Notes under the pieces: generated by a model
Told to the model about the DNA's origin: nothing
Seen by the model: only the letters and a program-made list of their open reading frames with translations
The model's database searches: none
From: Helianthus annuus
Taxonomy: Eukaryota; Streptophyta; Magnoliopsida; Asterales; Asteraceae
Length of the DNA: 64,000 bases
NCBI RefSeq assembly: GCF_002127325.2
Contig: NC_035437.2
Location: 167,878,265 to 167,942,264 of the forward strand
Direction of reading: 5' to 3'
Translations under genes and position numbers: made by a program
Part shown: positions 37,727 through 50,424 of the stretch, in pieces
How positions within the stretch are numbered: position 1 is the first letter of the stretch
Layout: each line of letters begins with the position of its first letter

Positions 37727-38082
37727 GAATGTATAAAAAAAATGGTACAATCCAACAATTTGTTTATTAAGTTTTGGAAAATCAGTGTTTAAACCATAGA
37801 TAATTGTTTAATTTGTCAAAAGAATATGTATTAAGCATGTGTAATCATATAGTTTAAAATCAGGAAAATAACAGATAGGCATATATGTTTCACCCCAAAA
37901 ATTTGAATGTATAAAAAAAATGGTACAATCCAACAATTTGTTTATTAAGTTTTGGAAAATCAGTGTTTAAACCATAGATAATTGTTTAATTTGTCAAAAG
38001 AATATGTATTAAGCATGTGTAATCATATAGTTTAAAATCAGGAAAATAACAGATAGGCATATATGTTTCACCCCAAAACAAT
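37727..38082. repeat. 178-bp tandem duplication private to one LTR
   Basis: Copy 1 is 37727-37904 and copy 2 is 37905-38082, both starting GAATGTATAAAAAAAATGG. The partner LTR (near 44590) has one copy. The duplication therefore arose after this insertion, or by slippage during its reverse transcription. Confidence 0.9.
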
Positions 38083-40288
38083 TGAAAACAGTAAAAGAGG
38101 GGACTATGTACTCACTTGAGATTGCAAGTATCCTTGATTAAGTGTCCTAACAAAGCTCGGGAAATCAAGGAATCAAGTGGCACCTAGTATGGATCACTAT
38201 GTTAAACAATCGGATCCTAAATCGGAAGATAGGATAGAATGAGGTTCTATAAATCAAATGAGTATTTGAACTCATATGGTATGATTTAATAGTCCCAACA
38301 TTCTGATTGAAAGGCCTACCTAAGTGCTTTTGACCCGTTTCGACCCATTATGGTAACATAAGCCACTATAATGCGTCGTTAGCGTAAAACTAGGTTCGGA
38401 TGGTTAACTATGTGCTATGTCAAGTCTTACATGCCCAATTATCCCTAAACATGTTACTAATTCAGATTATATGTCAAAAATATGTTCACATAATCAAAAT
38501 ACGGATTTTAGCTTCAAAAGGGCATTTTGGTCATTTCCTATGGGCATACAAGCTAACTAGCATACGACTAACCAATCCTATGTGATCATAAGGTATAACC
38601 TCAGTGGTTATTCCCTATACAACTATGATCACTAACTAAGCTTGGTCGGATCCTAAAGATCGACCAAACGGGTCGGGTTCGGAAGTATAAGCGGTTGTTT
38701 AGACTGCTTACCTTACGACCCTAAACAAGCACAAACTAATAGTGTCGAGTTAGACATGTCAAAACATGTTTAACCTACTGATTTGGTATCAAAACAAAGT
38801 GTTTTGATACCCTAAAGTAGTTCCGTTGCAAAATGCGTGCTAAAACGCATTTTGACCGAAACTTTGACTCGACACTACAACTAGATAACGTGGTAATCAG
38901 CGGTTATAATCGCGAAGGATTATAACTATCGTGATTACAATCACGTGTCAAAGTTCAATTGAACTTTGACTTGACCAATTGATGGTCAAAACCGAAAGTC
39001 AAACTGTTGGCCAAACTGTTTGACTTTCTGCACTACATAAGGAAAAAGCAAATAAAAGAATGAAAGAAGGCTCACAATAGTCCTTGCTATCTTTTCTACA
39101 AAGAAGACAAGTCCCAAAAAGCTTAGAAGAGAGCTCCAAAGCAGATTTAGAGAAGATAAGAGAGGAATGAGCAAGGAATGAAGTGAACTTGATAGCTATT
39201 TATAGTTGTAGTGGATTAACAAGATCATTCCACTTGTTTTTCTTAGCCATTAAGCATTAATCCTAGCCATACATGTGTTACAAGCTGATTAGAGCCTTGG
39301 TGAACACACAAACTTGCCCATCACACAAAGAAATTGCACAAACAGCCCTTGAATTTGCAAACTGTTGCTGAAAACACATATTCTGCCCAGATGAGGCACT
39401 CGCGTAGCGCGACGGCATAGGCCATAGGGCTCGCGCTACGCTACGGCGTGTCTGATTCAGCAAAGTTTAAAAAATGGCAGAAATGGTCCCTGCACGCGTT
39501 TAAAGCCTTTTTCGATGCGTTTAAACCCCGTTAACCTCATTTCAAGGCTCTAAAATGAAGTTAAAGCATAGGGGACTCAAAACATGCTCAAAAATATCTC
39601 GGATGTCGGTTCGTTTGATCGTAAAATCGCGTTGTTCGGTTAATTACGACGGAAGTCGTAACGAACGCAAAATCGATCCAAATTAAGCGACGAATGGAAT
39701 TTTTGCATGAAGATCACTAAAATAAAAATATTTTAGTGTGTACAAAAATTTTGGATGTCCAGATGTGTCTAGAACGTAAGATATGCGCGAAAATGCAAAC
39801 TTACGCCGTTTTTGACACTTTTAGTCCCTGAATGATCATATAAGCATGTTTTCGCACACCGAACCACTCAAAGCTTGTTTCTAAGCTATGATTAGGTTAT
39901 ATATGGTATGTTTAACTTATGATCAAGTTCTGCACTGTTCGATACCATATGAATCGGTATAGTTTCGCAGTTTGACGCAAATAGTCCCTGCGATCGAATA
40001 AACTTGTTTTCGCCATACCAAACCTTCCAAAACTTATTTCTAAGTTATGTAAAGGTCATTTAAGGTATGTTAAGCCTATTCCACTATTCCGGAGTGTTTG
40101 TCGCACTAAACTGATTACGTTTACGCACCAGTGCGCGTATAACTTTCCAGAAAGCGATTTAAAGCTCGGAATTTAACAAGAATTGATATGTGCAAAGGAT
40201 ACACATATTTATACAAATCCCAGGTATGAAACACAATGTTTCATAGGTTTGGCATTTGTTTGGTGTTCGTGGTGACACAGGTGTCACA

Positions 40289-41702
40289 GTCTCCCCTACT
40301 TTAGGAAATTTCGTCCCGAAATTTAATTCTAGAGGAAACTTGTGAAGACAATTGTGATCGTTTCGCTTTCAAGTGAATCCTTCGTTTCCCGAGTAGAACT
40401 CTAGGTCACGTTTGGATTCTTAGCGAATCTGTTAACTGCCAAAATGTTGCAGTAACAAACACATGGGGTTTCGAACGACGGATAGGAGGATGTTTCCTAT
40501 GAAGACTATTATAGGAAACTTGTGTGTGCTCGAAATCAAAGTCGGAGAATGCAAAATAAGATTGACATTGGTCAAGGTCCAGGACTTCTAGCAATTTAAA
40601 TAACGCTACTTTCGCAATGTAATAAGGAACACTTATATATAGGAAGTACCAGCGGCGTATCCACCATGCCCTTTTTACATTGTTCCCGTCTCGTTATTCT
40701 TATCACTATAGGTCTTAACACATGACAAAACTTGCTGTGGTTTCTGTGCACTGAATTCCATAATTACGTATGCATCCATAATTACGTAATTCCTTGCACA
40801 GTCCGCACAGTTCATCTCATAATGTGTAGGGTAAAATCAATCGAATAACCATAAAATGACTTGACTAGATCACCAAAAGATCTTTTTAATTAAATCAACG
40901 AACGATCTTTTTAACTAGATCAACACATGATCTCCTTATCTAGATCGTCGTATGATCTTTTTAAATAGACCATTTAAGGGATCTTTATAACTCGGAACCA
41001 AATAATCGTTTTGAATCAGCACTTTGGAATCCAAGGTTCTTACTATTTGCATAGAAGCCCCTTAAGGATTTAAGACAGTACTTTGAGTACCCTTCTGAGA
41101 ATCTAACATATGAAAATACGGAAGATTCCACCAGGACTTAGATAACGAGCTTTGGAGTTACACATAAACATAAAATCACCAAAAATTGTGTATTCGTTAA
41201 TTTAGTTATTAGCTCGTTTGTGAATTTGAAGTACACTAGAAATCCAATCACGGACTTCAATTAGTACTTTAAAATATCCTCAAGAATCTAACTATGAAGA
41301 TAGGAAGATCTTATAAGGATTTGGAATTTGTTTCTGTCGTTTTATAACATTCGTATTAGGATAAATAAAGAATCTAATTAAGGACTTATGATAGCACCTT
41401 TATCAAATCAAAGATTTGAAATGGTACTTCAAGTATCTGATTAAGAATTGCACCTGTACTTTGTTTCTTAAAAGAAACTAGTACTTAGGATTTTTGGGGA
41501 GATCACAAATGATCATAGAATGAAGGAACCACAAGAGTAGTTTGTTCTGGAAAGAACATGGTTCTTTGGTGTCGGTATTGTAGGGGTATGCCAACATACA
41601 ATCGGATCAGTTTTGGAAATAAAATTTGGAACAACCATTTTATTTATAATAACTGAATTGTCTCAAATGTCAAAAGATAACAAACAAAGGAAATACAACA
41701 GA
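40289..41702 (-). other. non-coding interior between gag and 3' LTR
   Basis: Where pol should lie there is 1.4 kb without frames. It contains a degenerate array of 'gatctttttaa(c/t)tagatca' units (about 40860-40990) and looser repeats with tagatt/aaggactt motifs. Confidence 0.7.
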
Positions 41703-42857
41703 CTAATTGTTCCCTGCTGCATTGTCATTTGCATTTGCTTCGTTTATGTTGAATACTCGTCCACGTGCTGGATTTGTATTAACAAGTCTTGGGCAATTGT
41801 TCCTGTAGTGAGTAAGGTCACCACAGTTATAGCACGATCCAGGAGGAAACTGTGCTCGAACAACGGCAGGATTTGCAGCATTTTGGTTTTGGATAACATG
41901 GCGTCATGTATTGACCAAGTGTCCCAAACGCCCACAGTGGGTACACTTCTGACACGGTGTCTGATTCACATGATGACGGTTGCATTTGTTGCACAAGGGT
42001 GCAGTACCAACATAGTTCTTCCTAGCACGAGGCTGTGCTGGTTGATTTAGTGCAACCTGATCATTCTGAGCGACCACTGCGAAGTTTTGTGAAGCCTTAC
42101 GCTTCTTCGACTTCTTAGAGGACTCGGTCTGTTTATCCCTTGGTTTATCTTGTGCTGTCTTGTCAGATGGTCTCGGATCGCCTTTTCGGAAAAGCTTACC
42201 CTTCCTGATTTGAGATTCAGTCAGGGTGGCAGATAGTTCAATGGCTTGTCTGACGGTAGTAGGGTTGCTACCAGTAACAATATCCTGAACTGGGTCAGGA
42301 AGACCATCGATGTATCTTTCAATCGCCTTATCCAAGGGCGTAACCATGGTAGGACATAACAGACTCAATTCCTCGTAACGATCAGTGTAGGCTCGATGTT
42401 CACCGCTGTCTTGTTTGAGATCATCAAATTCCCGTTCTAAAGCCCTAAGCTCATGACGAGGACAGAATTCCTTCATCATTAGAGCCCGAAGCTCTTCCCA
42501 GGTTTGTGCCATTGCTACATTGGCACCTCGATCCCTCATTATGCCATTCCACCATGTGAGTGCTCTTTTCTGGAATACACTCGACGCAAACTCAACTTTT
42601 CGCTCGTTTGGGCATTGTACATGACGAAATGTGCTTTCAAGACTCTCAAACCACTGTAGGAGTCCCGTGGCCCCTTCAGACCCAGTAAATGTGAGTGGCT
42701 TAGCTGAGTTGAATGTCTTAAAGGTGCACTGAACATTGTTATTGTTATTGTTTGCCTGATTTATCTGGGTGATAAGGTTCGGGAGTACAGCAGCGAATTG
42801 CTGAACGATTAAGGCTGCCAAGGCGGCATCCTGAGCTTGATCACGTCGAGGAGGCAT
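41703..42857 (-). pseudogene. gag of giant-LTR gypsy element, one in-frame stop
   Basis: ATG at 42857. Residues 1-317 run to TGA at 41904-41906 and the frame then stays open to TAG at 41703. The retrotransposon gag domain includes FTGSEGATGLLQWFESLEST, VEFASSVFQKRALTWW and EFCPRHELRALEREFDDLKQ; the C-terminus is basic (Lys/Arg-rich) with two cysteine motifs. The first knuckle (CTHCGRLGH...) loses its last position at the stop; a second complete knuckle CYNCGDLTHYRNNC lies beyond it. Tekay/Del-type gag by resemblance. A truncated Gag lacking the second knuckle would still form most of a capsid. Confidence 0.85.
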
Positions 42858-43464
42858 ATTCTAAAAGGGCAAAGAAACATGAGGGAAAAACGAGTGAGAT
42901 GTCATTGGATATTCAAAACTGGATGTTAAGAATATCGACAAGGCATAAGGATTGTGACCATTTGTTTGTTACTTAAAGCAAACAAATGACACCATGACAA
43001 ATCAAAGTAAATGGGTCGACATAATGTATCACTGAAGACATGCTCGCCTATAAGTGAACACTCACCCCAAGAGTTCCCAGGTAAGAGTGACTGGTCCGAT
43101 ACTGCGGATTTGTACGAACACTCTAGCCTTAGACAGAAAACTCAGGGTACAGGCATTCACTCTTCCAGTTTGCACGTGTTCACATTATTTAGACTCAAAC
43201 TTTGACGGGATTTTGAAAACTCAAAAGGCACAAAGCTAAAGATGAATCAAACTGGAAGGGTTCAAAACCTAGTAATCAATCATCCAAGGATAGATGATTA
43301 ATTTTCGAAGCGGATTTGTTATTGTGTTCTCGTTGTGGTTATCACCTAAGGATAGGTGACGTGTATTGTTTTAAGACTAAACACAAGATAACTTGTGATA
43401 GGGTCCTAGGAAGGTTATAGTCTAGGTCAAAGCATTACTAATAACCTAATTCCCTATAACCATT

Positions 43465-43478
43465 GGCTCTGATACCAA
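43465..43478 (-). promoter_or_regulatory. primer-binding site, initiator Met tRNA type
   Basis: Minus strand TTGGTATCAGAGCC, six bases from the LTR boundary at 43485. Confidence 0.85.
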
Positions 43479-43484
43479 CTTTTC

Positions 43485-46400
43485 TGTCACACCCCGACCA
43501 CGTAAAACAACAAAACGTGGCGGAAACGTCGGGGAGTGTTGTAACAGAATCATTGTTTCACAACCATGGATTAAATAGTTTTGTTTTATTGAATTATTGA
43601 ATTCAATGTTTTGGTACAATTTAAAATAAAACAAATAATTGTTTCTCAGTTTTAAGTCGCTAAGGCACAAGTCCATCCTATATGTAGCGTGCATCAACAA
43701 TCATCACATAGCAGTACCTGAAACATATATGAAAATATGGTACGTCAGCATAAAAATGCCTGTGAGTAACATAGGATTTTGTGTATTAGATTCATGGCTT
43801 TAGATAATATGAGAAAAGGTTTTATGTTTTTCAAAATAGCCATGAATCTAATGTAAAAGTTTTGTTTCTGAAAATGTGTCGTTTTGGAAAAACGGGTTTA
43901 TAGTATAGACAAAAATATACTTTGGTTTTGAAAAGTTTGTACAAATAGTATATCATAGTATACTTTAGTTTTGAAATAGTTAAATGGATAGTATATCAAA
44001 ATATACTTTAGTAATTAAAATAATAGTTTCGGTAGTATATCTCAAGTATACTTTGGTTTAAGAATAAAAGTATTGGTAGTATATCAAATTATACTTTGGT
44101 TTGTAAATAGCATATCAACTATGCTTTGGTTAAAAGTAGCATATCAACTATGCTTTAGATAGTATATCAAAATATACTTTAGTTTAAAATAACAAAGTTG
44201 GTAGTATATCAAACTATACTTTGGTAAACAGTAGCATATCAAACTATGCTTTGGTTTAAAAATAGCATATCAACTATGCTTTGGTTTAAATAACAAAGTA
44301 GGTGTGTTAAAACATATGTTGGATTTTTGTACATAGTATATCAAAATATACTTTGGTAGATCACATTTGAGAGCACATCAAACTGTACTTTTGTAGTATA
44401 TCAACATATACAAAGAGAGTGTGATTTGGTATTCAACAAAGCCTTAGTGTATCAAACTACACTTTGGAGACTATAGAAATACCACGAAGGCAATTTCTAT
44501 TTGGTTTAAATTTGGTTTCTGACATTCCATACAACAGGAATGGGGTGTCTAGTCCTATAGCGCTATATCATACTACCAATCGGCTGGGTGAATGTATAAA
44601 AAAAATGGTACAATCCAACAATTTGTTTATTAAGTTTTGGAAAATCAGTGTTTAAACCATAGATAATTGTTTAATTTGTCAAAAGAATATGTATTAAGCA
44701 TGTGTAATCATATAGTTTAAAATCAGGAAAATAACAGATAGGCATATATGTTTCACCCCAAAACAATTGAAAACAGTAAAAGAGGGGACTATGTACTCAC
44801 TTGAGATTGCAAGTATCCTTGATTAAGTGTCCTAACAAAGCTCGGGAAATCAAGGAATCAAGTGGCACCTAGTATGGATCACTATGTTAAACAATCGGAT
44901 CCTAAATCGGAAGATAGGATAGAATGAGGTTCTATAAATCAAATGAGTATTTGAACTCATATGGTATGATTTAATAGTCCCAACATTCTGATTGAAAGGC
45001 CTACCTAAGTGCTTTTGACCCGTTTCGACCCATTATGGTAACATAAGCCACTATAATGCGTCGTTAGCGTAAAACTAGGTTCGGATGGTTAACTATGTGC
45101 TATGTCAAGTCTTACATGCCCAATTATCCCTAAACATGTTACTAATTCAGATTATATGTCAAAAATATGTTCACATAATCAAAATACGGATTTTAGCTTC
45201 AAAAGGGCATTTTGGTCATTTCCTATGGGCATACAAGCTAACTAGCATACGACTAACCAATCCTATGTGATCATAAGGTATAACCTCAGTGGTTATTCCC
45301 TATACAACTATGATCACTAACTAAGCTTGGTCGGATCCTAAAGATCGACCAAACGGGTCGGGTTCGGAAGTATAAGCGGTTGTTTAGACTGCTTACCTTA
45401 CGACCCTAAACAAGCACAAACTAATAGTGTCGAGTTAGACATGTCAAAACATGTTTAACCTACTGATTTGGTATCAAAACAAAGTGTTTTGATACCCTAA
45501 AGTAGTTCCGTTGCAAAATGCGTGCTAAAACGCATTTTGACCGAAACTTTGACTCGACACTACAACTAGATAACGTGGTAATCAGCGGTTATAATCGCGA
45601 AGGATTATAACTATCGTGATTACAATCACGTGTCAAAGTTCAATTGAACTTTGACTTGACCAATTGATGGTCAAAACCGAAAGTCAAACTGTTGGCCAAA
45701 CTGTTTGACTTTCTGCACTACATAAGGAAAAAGCAAATAAAAGAATGAAAGAAGGCTCACAATAGTCCTTGCTATCTTTTCTACAAAGAAGACAAGTCCC
45801 AAAAAGCTTAGAAGAGAGCTCCAAAGCAGATTTAGAGAAGATAAGAGAGGAATGAGCAAGGAATGAAGTGAACTTGATGGCTATTTATAGTTGTAGTGGA
45901 TTAACAAGATCATTCCACTTGTTTTTCTTAGCCATTAAGCATTAATCCTAGCCATACATGTGTTACAAGCTGATTAGAGCCTTGGTGAACACACAAACTT
46001 GCCCATCACACAAAGAAATTGCACAAACAGCCCTTGAATTTGCAAACTGTTGCTGAAAACACATATTCTGCCCAGATGAGGCACTCGCGTAGCGCGACGG
46101 CATAGGCCATAGGGCTCGCGCTACGCTACGGCGTGTCTGATTCAGCAAAGTTTAAAAAATGGCAGAAATGGTCCCTGCACGCGTTTAAAGCCTTTTTCGA
46201 TGCGTTTAAACCCCGTTAACCTCATTTCAAGGCTCTAAAATGAAGTTAAAGCATAGGGGACTCAAAACATGCTCAAAAATATCTCGGATGTCGGTTCGTT
46301 TGATCGTAAAATCGCGTTGTTCGGTTAATTACGACGGAAGTCGTAACGAACGCAAAATCGATCCAAATTAAGCGACGAATGGAATTTTTGCATGAAGATC

Positions 46401-46973
46401 ACTAAAATAAAAATATTTTAGTGTGTACAAAAATTTTGGATGTCCAGATGTGTCTAGAACGTAAGATATGCGCGAAAATGCAAACTTACGCCGTTTTTCA
46501 CACTTTTAGTCCCTGAATGATCATATAAGCATGTTTTCGCACACCGAACCACTCAAAGCTTGTTTCTAAGCTATGATTAGGTTATATATGGTATGTTTAA
46601 CTTATGATCAAGTTCTGCACTGTTCGATACCATATGAATCGGTATAGTTTCGCAGTTTGACGCAAATAGTCCCTGCGATCGAATAAACTTGTTTTCGCCA
46701 TACCAAACCTTCCAAAACTTATTTCTAAGTTATGTAAAGGTCATTTAAGGTATGTTAAGCCTATTCCACTATTCCGGAGTGTTTGTCGCACTAAACTGAT
46801 TACGTTTACGCACCAGTGCGCGTATAACTTTCTAGAAAGCGATTTAAAGCTCGGAATTTAACAAGAATTGATATGTGCAAAGGATACACATATTTATACA
46901 AATCCCAGGTATGAAACACAATGTTTCATAGGTTTGGCATTTGTTTGGTGTTCGTGGTGACACAGGTGTCACA
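43485..46973 (-). repeat. LTR (5' in element sense)
   Basis: 3489 bp, nearly identical to 36622-40288 apart from the 178-bp duplication and a handful of substitutions. It includes a GC hairpin block (gcgtagcgcga ... tcgcgctacgc, about 46085-46130). Confidence 0.93.
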
Positions 46974-47149
46974 GTTTGTGTTTTGATATAAGTAATGTAT
47001 GTAACACCCAAAAGTGCTAAAAGCAAAAAGGGGTCGAGTATACTCACAGCGATTGATTGATGGTTGAAGGGAGCACTTGAGAGTAGGGTTAGCCTGAACA
47101 GCGTAACAATGAGCAAACACGTAGAATGGAAACAAGTGTAATGGGTCGA

Positions 47150-48560
47150 ACAGCCTGGTCGATCGAACAACAGATTCGATCGAACGGGTGGTTCGTTCGG
47201 CTGGAAGATTCGTTCGGACAGTCTGTTCGATCGGCCGGTAGGCTCGATCGGCTGGACTGTTCGAGTGGATTGTTTCTTCCTTTGAGTAGGATGTGTTTGT
47301 GTATGATGGTTTGACCTTTTGAAGTTTTCGTTGTAGTATTTGAGAACACTGAAGTGTTCTTACCTTTCAGGTCGATCGTTCGAACGGTCTGTTCGATCGG
47401 CCGGCTTAACCGATCGGTTAGGAACTTCAGTAGTAGTCCTCAGCACAGGATGTCACTCGATCGAACAGCATACTCGATCGAACAACATGCTCGATCGGGT
47501 GGTGTTCCGATACGTCCAACGAATTGAAAATCGATTAATGGTTGAAGCATAGTATCTCATGATCCGATGAGTAATGTTTACCAAACGGCTCGTTCAATCG
47601 AACATCACCTCGTTCAATACTATACTTCATGAGATTGTCAAAATGTGGGACCATATGCTAGCCGATCGGCTGGCCTGGTCGATCGGCTGGCGTGTCCGAT
47701 CGGTTGGGCTGTTCGTTCGAACAACCTAACCGTTCGGCCAGCATCCTGACCTGGTCGGCCTGTTCGTCTAACATTTGGCTGTTCTGATTATTTTGACGTT
47801 ATATTGAGGTAGTTTGACAACGAGCTGAACCATGGAACCTTCGTTCTTACTTGTTTCCCTTGCTCGGACAGGAATCACCCAAGTCCGGCCGGTAAACTGT
47901 TCGGAACGGTAGTTTGAAGTTTAACCCGAAATCGGTGAACATCGTAGATAGAATCCGAATCTTGAACCACTCATCCACTAGAATGTTTGGTGAGTTGACT
48001 CAAGCTCCGTTTCTACCGGTTTGAAGGCATTGAGTGTAAAAGAGTTGAAAGAAAGTTGGAAATCTTCCTTTCAATCCTTCACATCATGTAAATGTTTAGA
48101 TCTTTGATAGATCTTAGCTTGTTTATGTGGAAATCGGTTAGATCCGAGCTATTCATGGTAGATTAAGGGCAAAACATGATGTTCTTGAAGAACACCATGA
48201 TGACATCATCCTAGAATGCTTAGATCTTGATGATTTCACGGTTAAAAATCAAGATCCGAAAGACAGAAAGGTGTAGGAGCATGTTTTGATCAAGAAAGTA
48301 CAAGATTTAGGATGAAAACTTACCGAAATTGGAATAAATCTGAGAAAAGGGGGCAGCACGAGCTGGTCGGTCAGAGAGTTTCCAAAAGTGGAAATAATGA
48401 CAATGACAGCTCTATTTATAGGCTCCAAAAGAGGAAGGGCTGGCCGATCGGCCAGGCATCCCGATCGGACAGCCTGCTCGATCAGACAGTCCGTCCGATC
48501 GGCTGGGCTGTTCGATCGGCTGACAGCCTGATCGATCCACCGCCTGGTTCGAGTGTTCGG
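47150..48560. repeat. clusters of degenerate cgatcggctgg repeats inside solo LTR
   Basis: Three clusters (about 47150-47500, 47640-47770, 48430-48560) of short units built around gttcgatcgg / cgatcggctgg, each with GATC palindromes, in an otherwise AT-rich LTR. Confidence 0.8.
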
Positions 48561-49085
48561 TGTGACGATTTTCGCTATTTCGGTTTCGATTGAAGACGAT
48601 ACGCGCACGGTAGAGTTTCCTATTCAAATTACTTTCAGTCCCAACTACTATATCTAACATACAATCATCTATATTTCACCCTATCCTTACGTTACCATTC
48701 GTCGTAATTCGATTTCGATTGCATTCGATTTGAGTTTCGAGTTTCGATTAATCATCACACAAAACATAAAGTAAACACGCACAGGTAACACATAAGGCAC
48801 ACACACACACGTATAACCAAAGTTCACGTAATTCGAGATAAGAGTTCGATGATAGTTAGATCGGTTTGATTACTGATTAGCTAACTTTATCGCATTGTTA
48901 CTTCCTACCATTCACAGTCGTAAATCGGTTCGCGTCGATTAAACATTTGATTACTTCGATTCATACTTGATTAACAACACTTGCTCCACATAATACAAAT
49001 AAACATAAAATGGACTATTTACAGTCAAAGAAGTCAAAGTTAACTTGGACTTTGACTTTGACATTCGGAAACACGGGGTGTTACA

Positions 49086-49421
49086 TTAGAGACGTTTAAT
49101 CAATTAATCGGCCTCACGACAATGTTCACCCTTCGATGTTGGAAATCACACTCGTTAGAAAACGTGAGATCGCAAAAAGATTACCTTGTAACTTTTAGTT
49201 TTTTTAAACTATGCTTTTTTTTATTTATAAAAGTTTGGTGTTTTATTCATTTTATCTCAACTTAAAAAAATAAAAAATAAAAAAAAATTTACCAATTCAG
49301 GAAGTGTCTAACCATTGCCAACACTTTTCAGCATAGTTTAAACACTTTTCATTGAATGACACATGACACACTCTCATTGGTTAGTTTACCACTCTTAAAT
49401 GATTAACCACTCCTTATACCC
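49086..49421 (+). pseudogene. Harbinger ORF1 3' end and right terminus
   Basis: After the TSD the ORF1 C-terminus resumes; in a shifted frame the typical tail VHPSMLEITLVRKREIAKRL is followed by a stop near 49198. About 220 bp of A/T-rich sequence then leads to the terminal inverted repeat ending at 49421. Confidence 0.7.
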
Positions 49422-49657
49422 TAAGTAATTTAGACTAGTGTATAAGAAAATAAAGAACCAAGACTCCTGTTTCACCTAACACCTTTTAATGAAAACTAAT
49501 AAATTTAAAAGGTTATTGGTCATAAATTTCCTTATTCAGTTATTTGAGTTGTGTATTGAATGGGAAATAAAAAAGTTTTCCACGTTGAATTCTTTACTGA
49601 TATGAGTCAAAGAATTTGTCTGAATAAAACAGGTGACTGGTTGATTATTAGGTGTAA

Positions 49658-49791
49658 TTTTTCTTAACGGGCAACAAATCCTTGAAATAGACTATTGACG
49701 AAATTCACCACTATAGAGAGCGCAGGAATCCAACCTAAGTCCTTTAGAATATCAAGTTTCTCCCTTACCACTCCACCACCACCTCATTGCC
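49658..49791 (-). mobile_element. tRNA-derived SINE, 134 bp
   Basis: Minus-strand box A (TGGTGGAGTGGTAAGG) and box B (GGTTGGATTCC) of a pol III promoter, a 3' end in AAAAA, and a perfect 14-bp TSD attattaggtgtaa (49644-49657, 49792-49805). Confidence 0.85.
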
Positions 49792-49805
49792 ATTATTAGG
49801 TGTAA

Positions 49806-50419
49806 CTTAAATCTACAACTTATAATCCTTCAAAAAAAAACTACTATTATTCGGATTACAAACTCTATACACACATAGAACCCTCACAACGTTAACTCTC
49901 TTCTTACGTAATGAATATATTATTAACTAGTTAATGTCATTAGAGCTAGAGATTATGTAATTAAAGATTCAAAAACCATAAGAGTGATTTTGTGGATTTT
50001 ACCCATTTAATCTTTGCATAAATTGGTTTTTCTTCGATAACTCTCGTTCGTTAACTTAAGAAAAACTTAATGCACAGTTGTGTTCAATTTTTTTTCAACA
50101 TTCCGATATAATTTCTGTTAAAAACGAAGTTGTATTAAAAAATATTTTTTGTACCATAAGTTTGTGCTGGTACCATACCGAACGATTCAGACCGAACAAC
50201 ATCATTACCGGTATCGATACTATCGAAACCGGTACTGCTAATCATTTTTATGGTTTTTTACCGATGCAAAACACGTATCGGTATCATTTTGGGCATATCA
50301 GAACTTTATTTTTTTTATTACGCGAGACAACTTTTGGGTAATTAAACCATTGTCAATAATATTTTGTTGCAACTTTTTATATACAAATATACATTGTCTT
50401 ATAAAATCTCAATTATAAC
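49806..50419. other. intergenic, nothing recognised
   Basis: AT-rich. Near 50170-50290 a run of taccg/cggta motifs resembles a decayed copy of the segment at 53870-53990. No gene. Confidence 0.45.
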
Positions 50420-50424
50420 GTTGC

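Larger units (their letters stand above)
36622..40288 (-). repeat. LTR (3' in element sense) with internal 178-bp duplication
   Basis: Plus-strand ends TGTCACACCCCGACC and GACACAGGTGTCACA. Longer than the partner LTR by 178 bp, explained by the duplication at 37727-38082. Confidence 0.93.
36622..46973 (-). mobile_element. gag-only Ty3/gypsy element with giant LTRs, 10,352 bp
   Basis: LTRs 36622-40288 (3667 bp) and 43485-46973 (3489 bp), TSD gtttg (36617-36621, 46974-46978). A minus-strand primer site TTGGTATCAGAGCC at 43478-43465 and a purine tract AAAGTAGGGGAGAC just outside the left LTR give leftward orientation. The 3.2 kb interior has gag but no protease, reverse transcriptase, RNase H or integrase. 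Only about five substitutions separate the LTRs, plus one 178-bp duplication, so insertion is recent and must have used enzymes from elsewhere. Confidence 0.92.
35875..49085 (-). mobile_element. solo LTR of a Tekay-like gypsy element, split by a nested element
   Basis: Starts TGTCACACCCC and ends GGGGTGTTACA on the plus strand, with TSD ttaga at 35870-35874 and 49086-49090. After removing the nested element at 36622-46978, 2854 bp remain, with no primer site, polypurine tract or coding sequence, as expected for a solo LTR left by recombination. The orientation (minus) is inferred from the similar plus-strand start of the nested element's LTR. Confidence 0.78.
26479..49421 (+). mobile_element. 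ORF1-only PIF/Harbinger element (about 1.85 kb) inflated to 23 kb by nested LTR elements
   Basis: The left end GGGCGTACGGTGTGG follows taa (26476-26478). The right end, whose reverse complement is GGGTATAAGGAGTGG, precedes taa (49422-49424). A 3-bp TAA TSD and GGG ends are typical of PIF/Harbinger. The element proper is 26479-27301, 35184-35874 and 49091-49421. It holds only ORF1 (Myb-like, NAM-associated C-terminal type); between the end of ORF1 and the right terminus there is no room for a transposase. Two LTR insertions, each with its own TSD, split ORF1. Confidence 0.82.

Noticed and set aside
36586..46148. Paired small frames repeated about 6.9 kb apart (for example 36586/43446, 38986/45671, 39278/45963)
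   Set aside because: Chance frames in the two giant LTRs.
47089..48660. Arg/Ser/Pro-rich frames across the solo LTR as proteins
   Set aside because: They translate the cgatcggctgg repeats in several frames on both strands, as expected from low-complexity DNA.
35875..49085. Outer element as a full LTR retrotransposon with two LTRs
   Set aside because: After removing the nested element only 2.85 kb remains, with no internal repeat, primer site or coding sequence; a solo LTR fits better.
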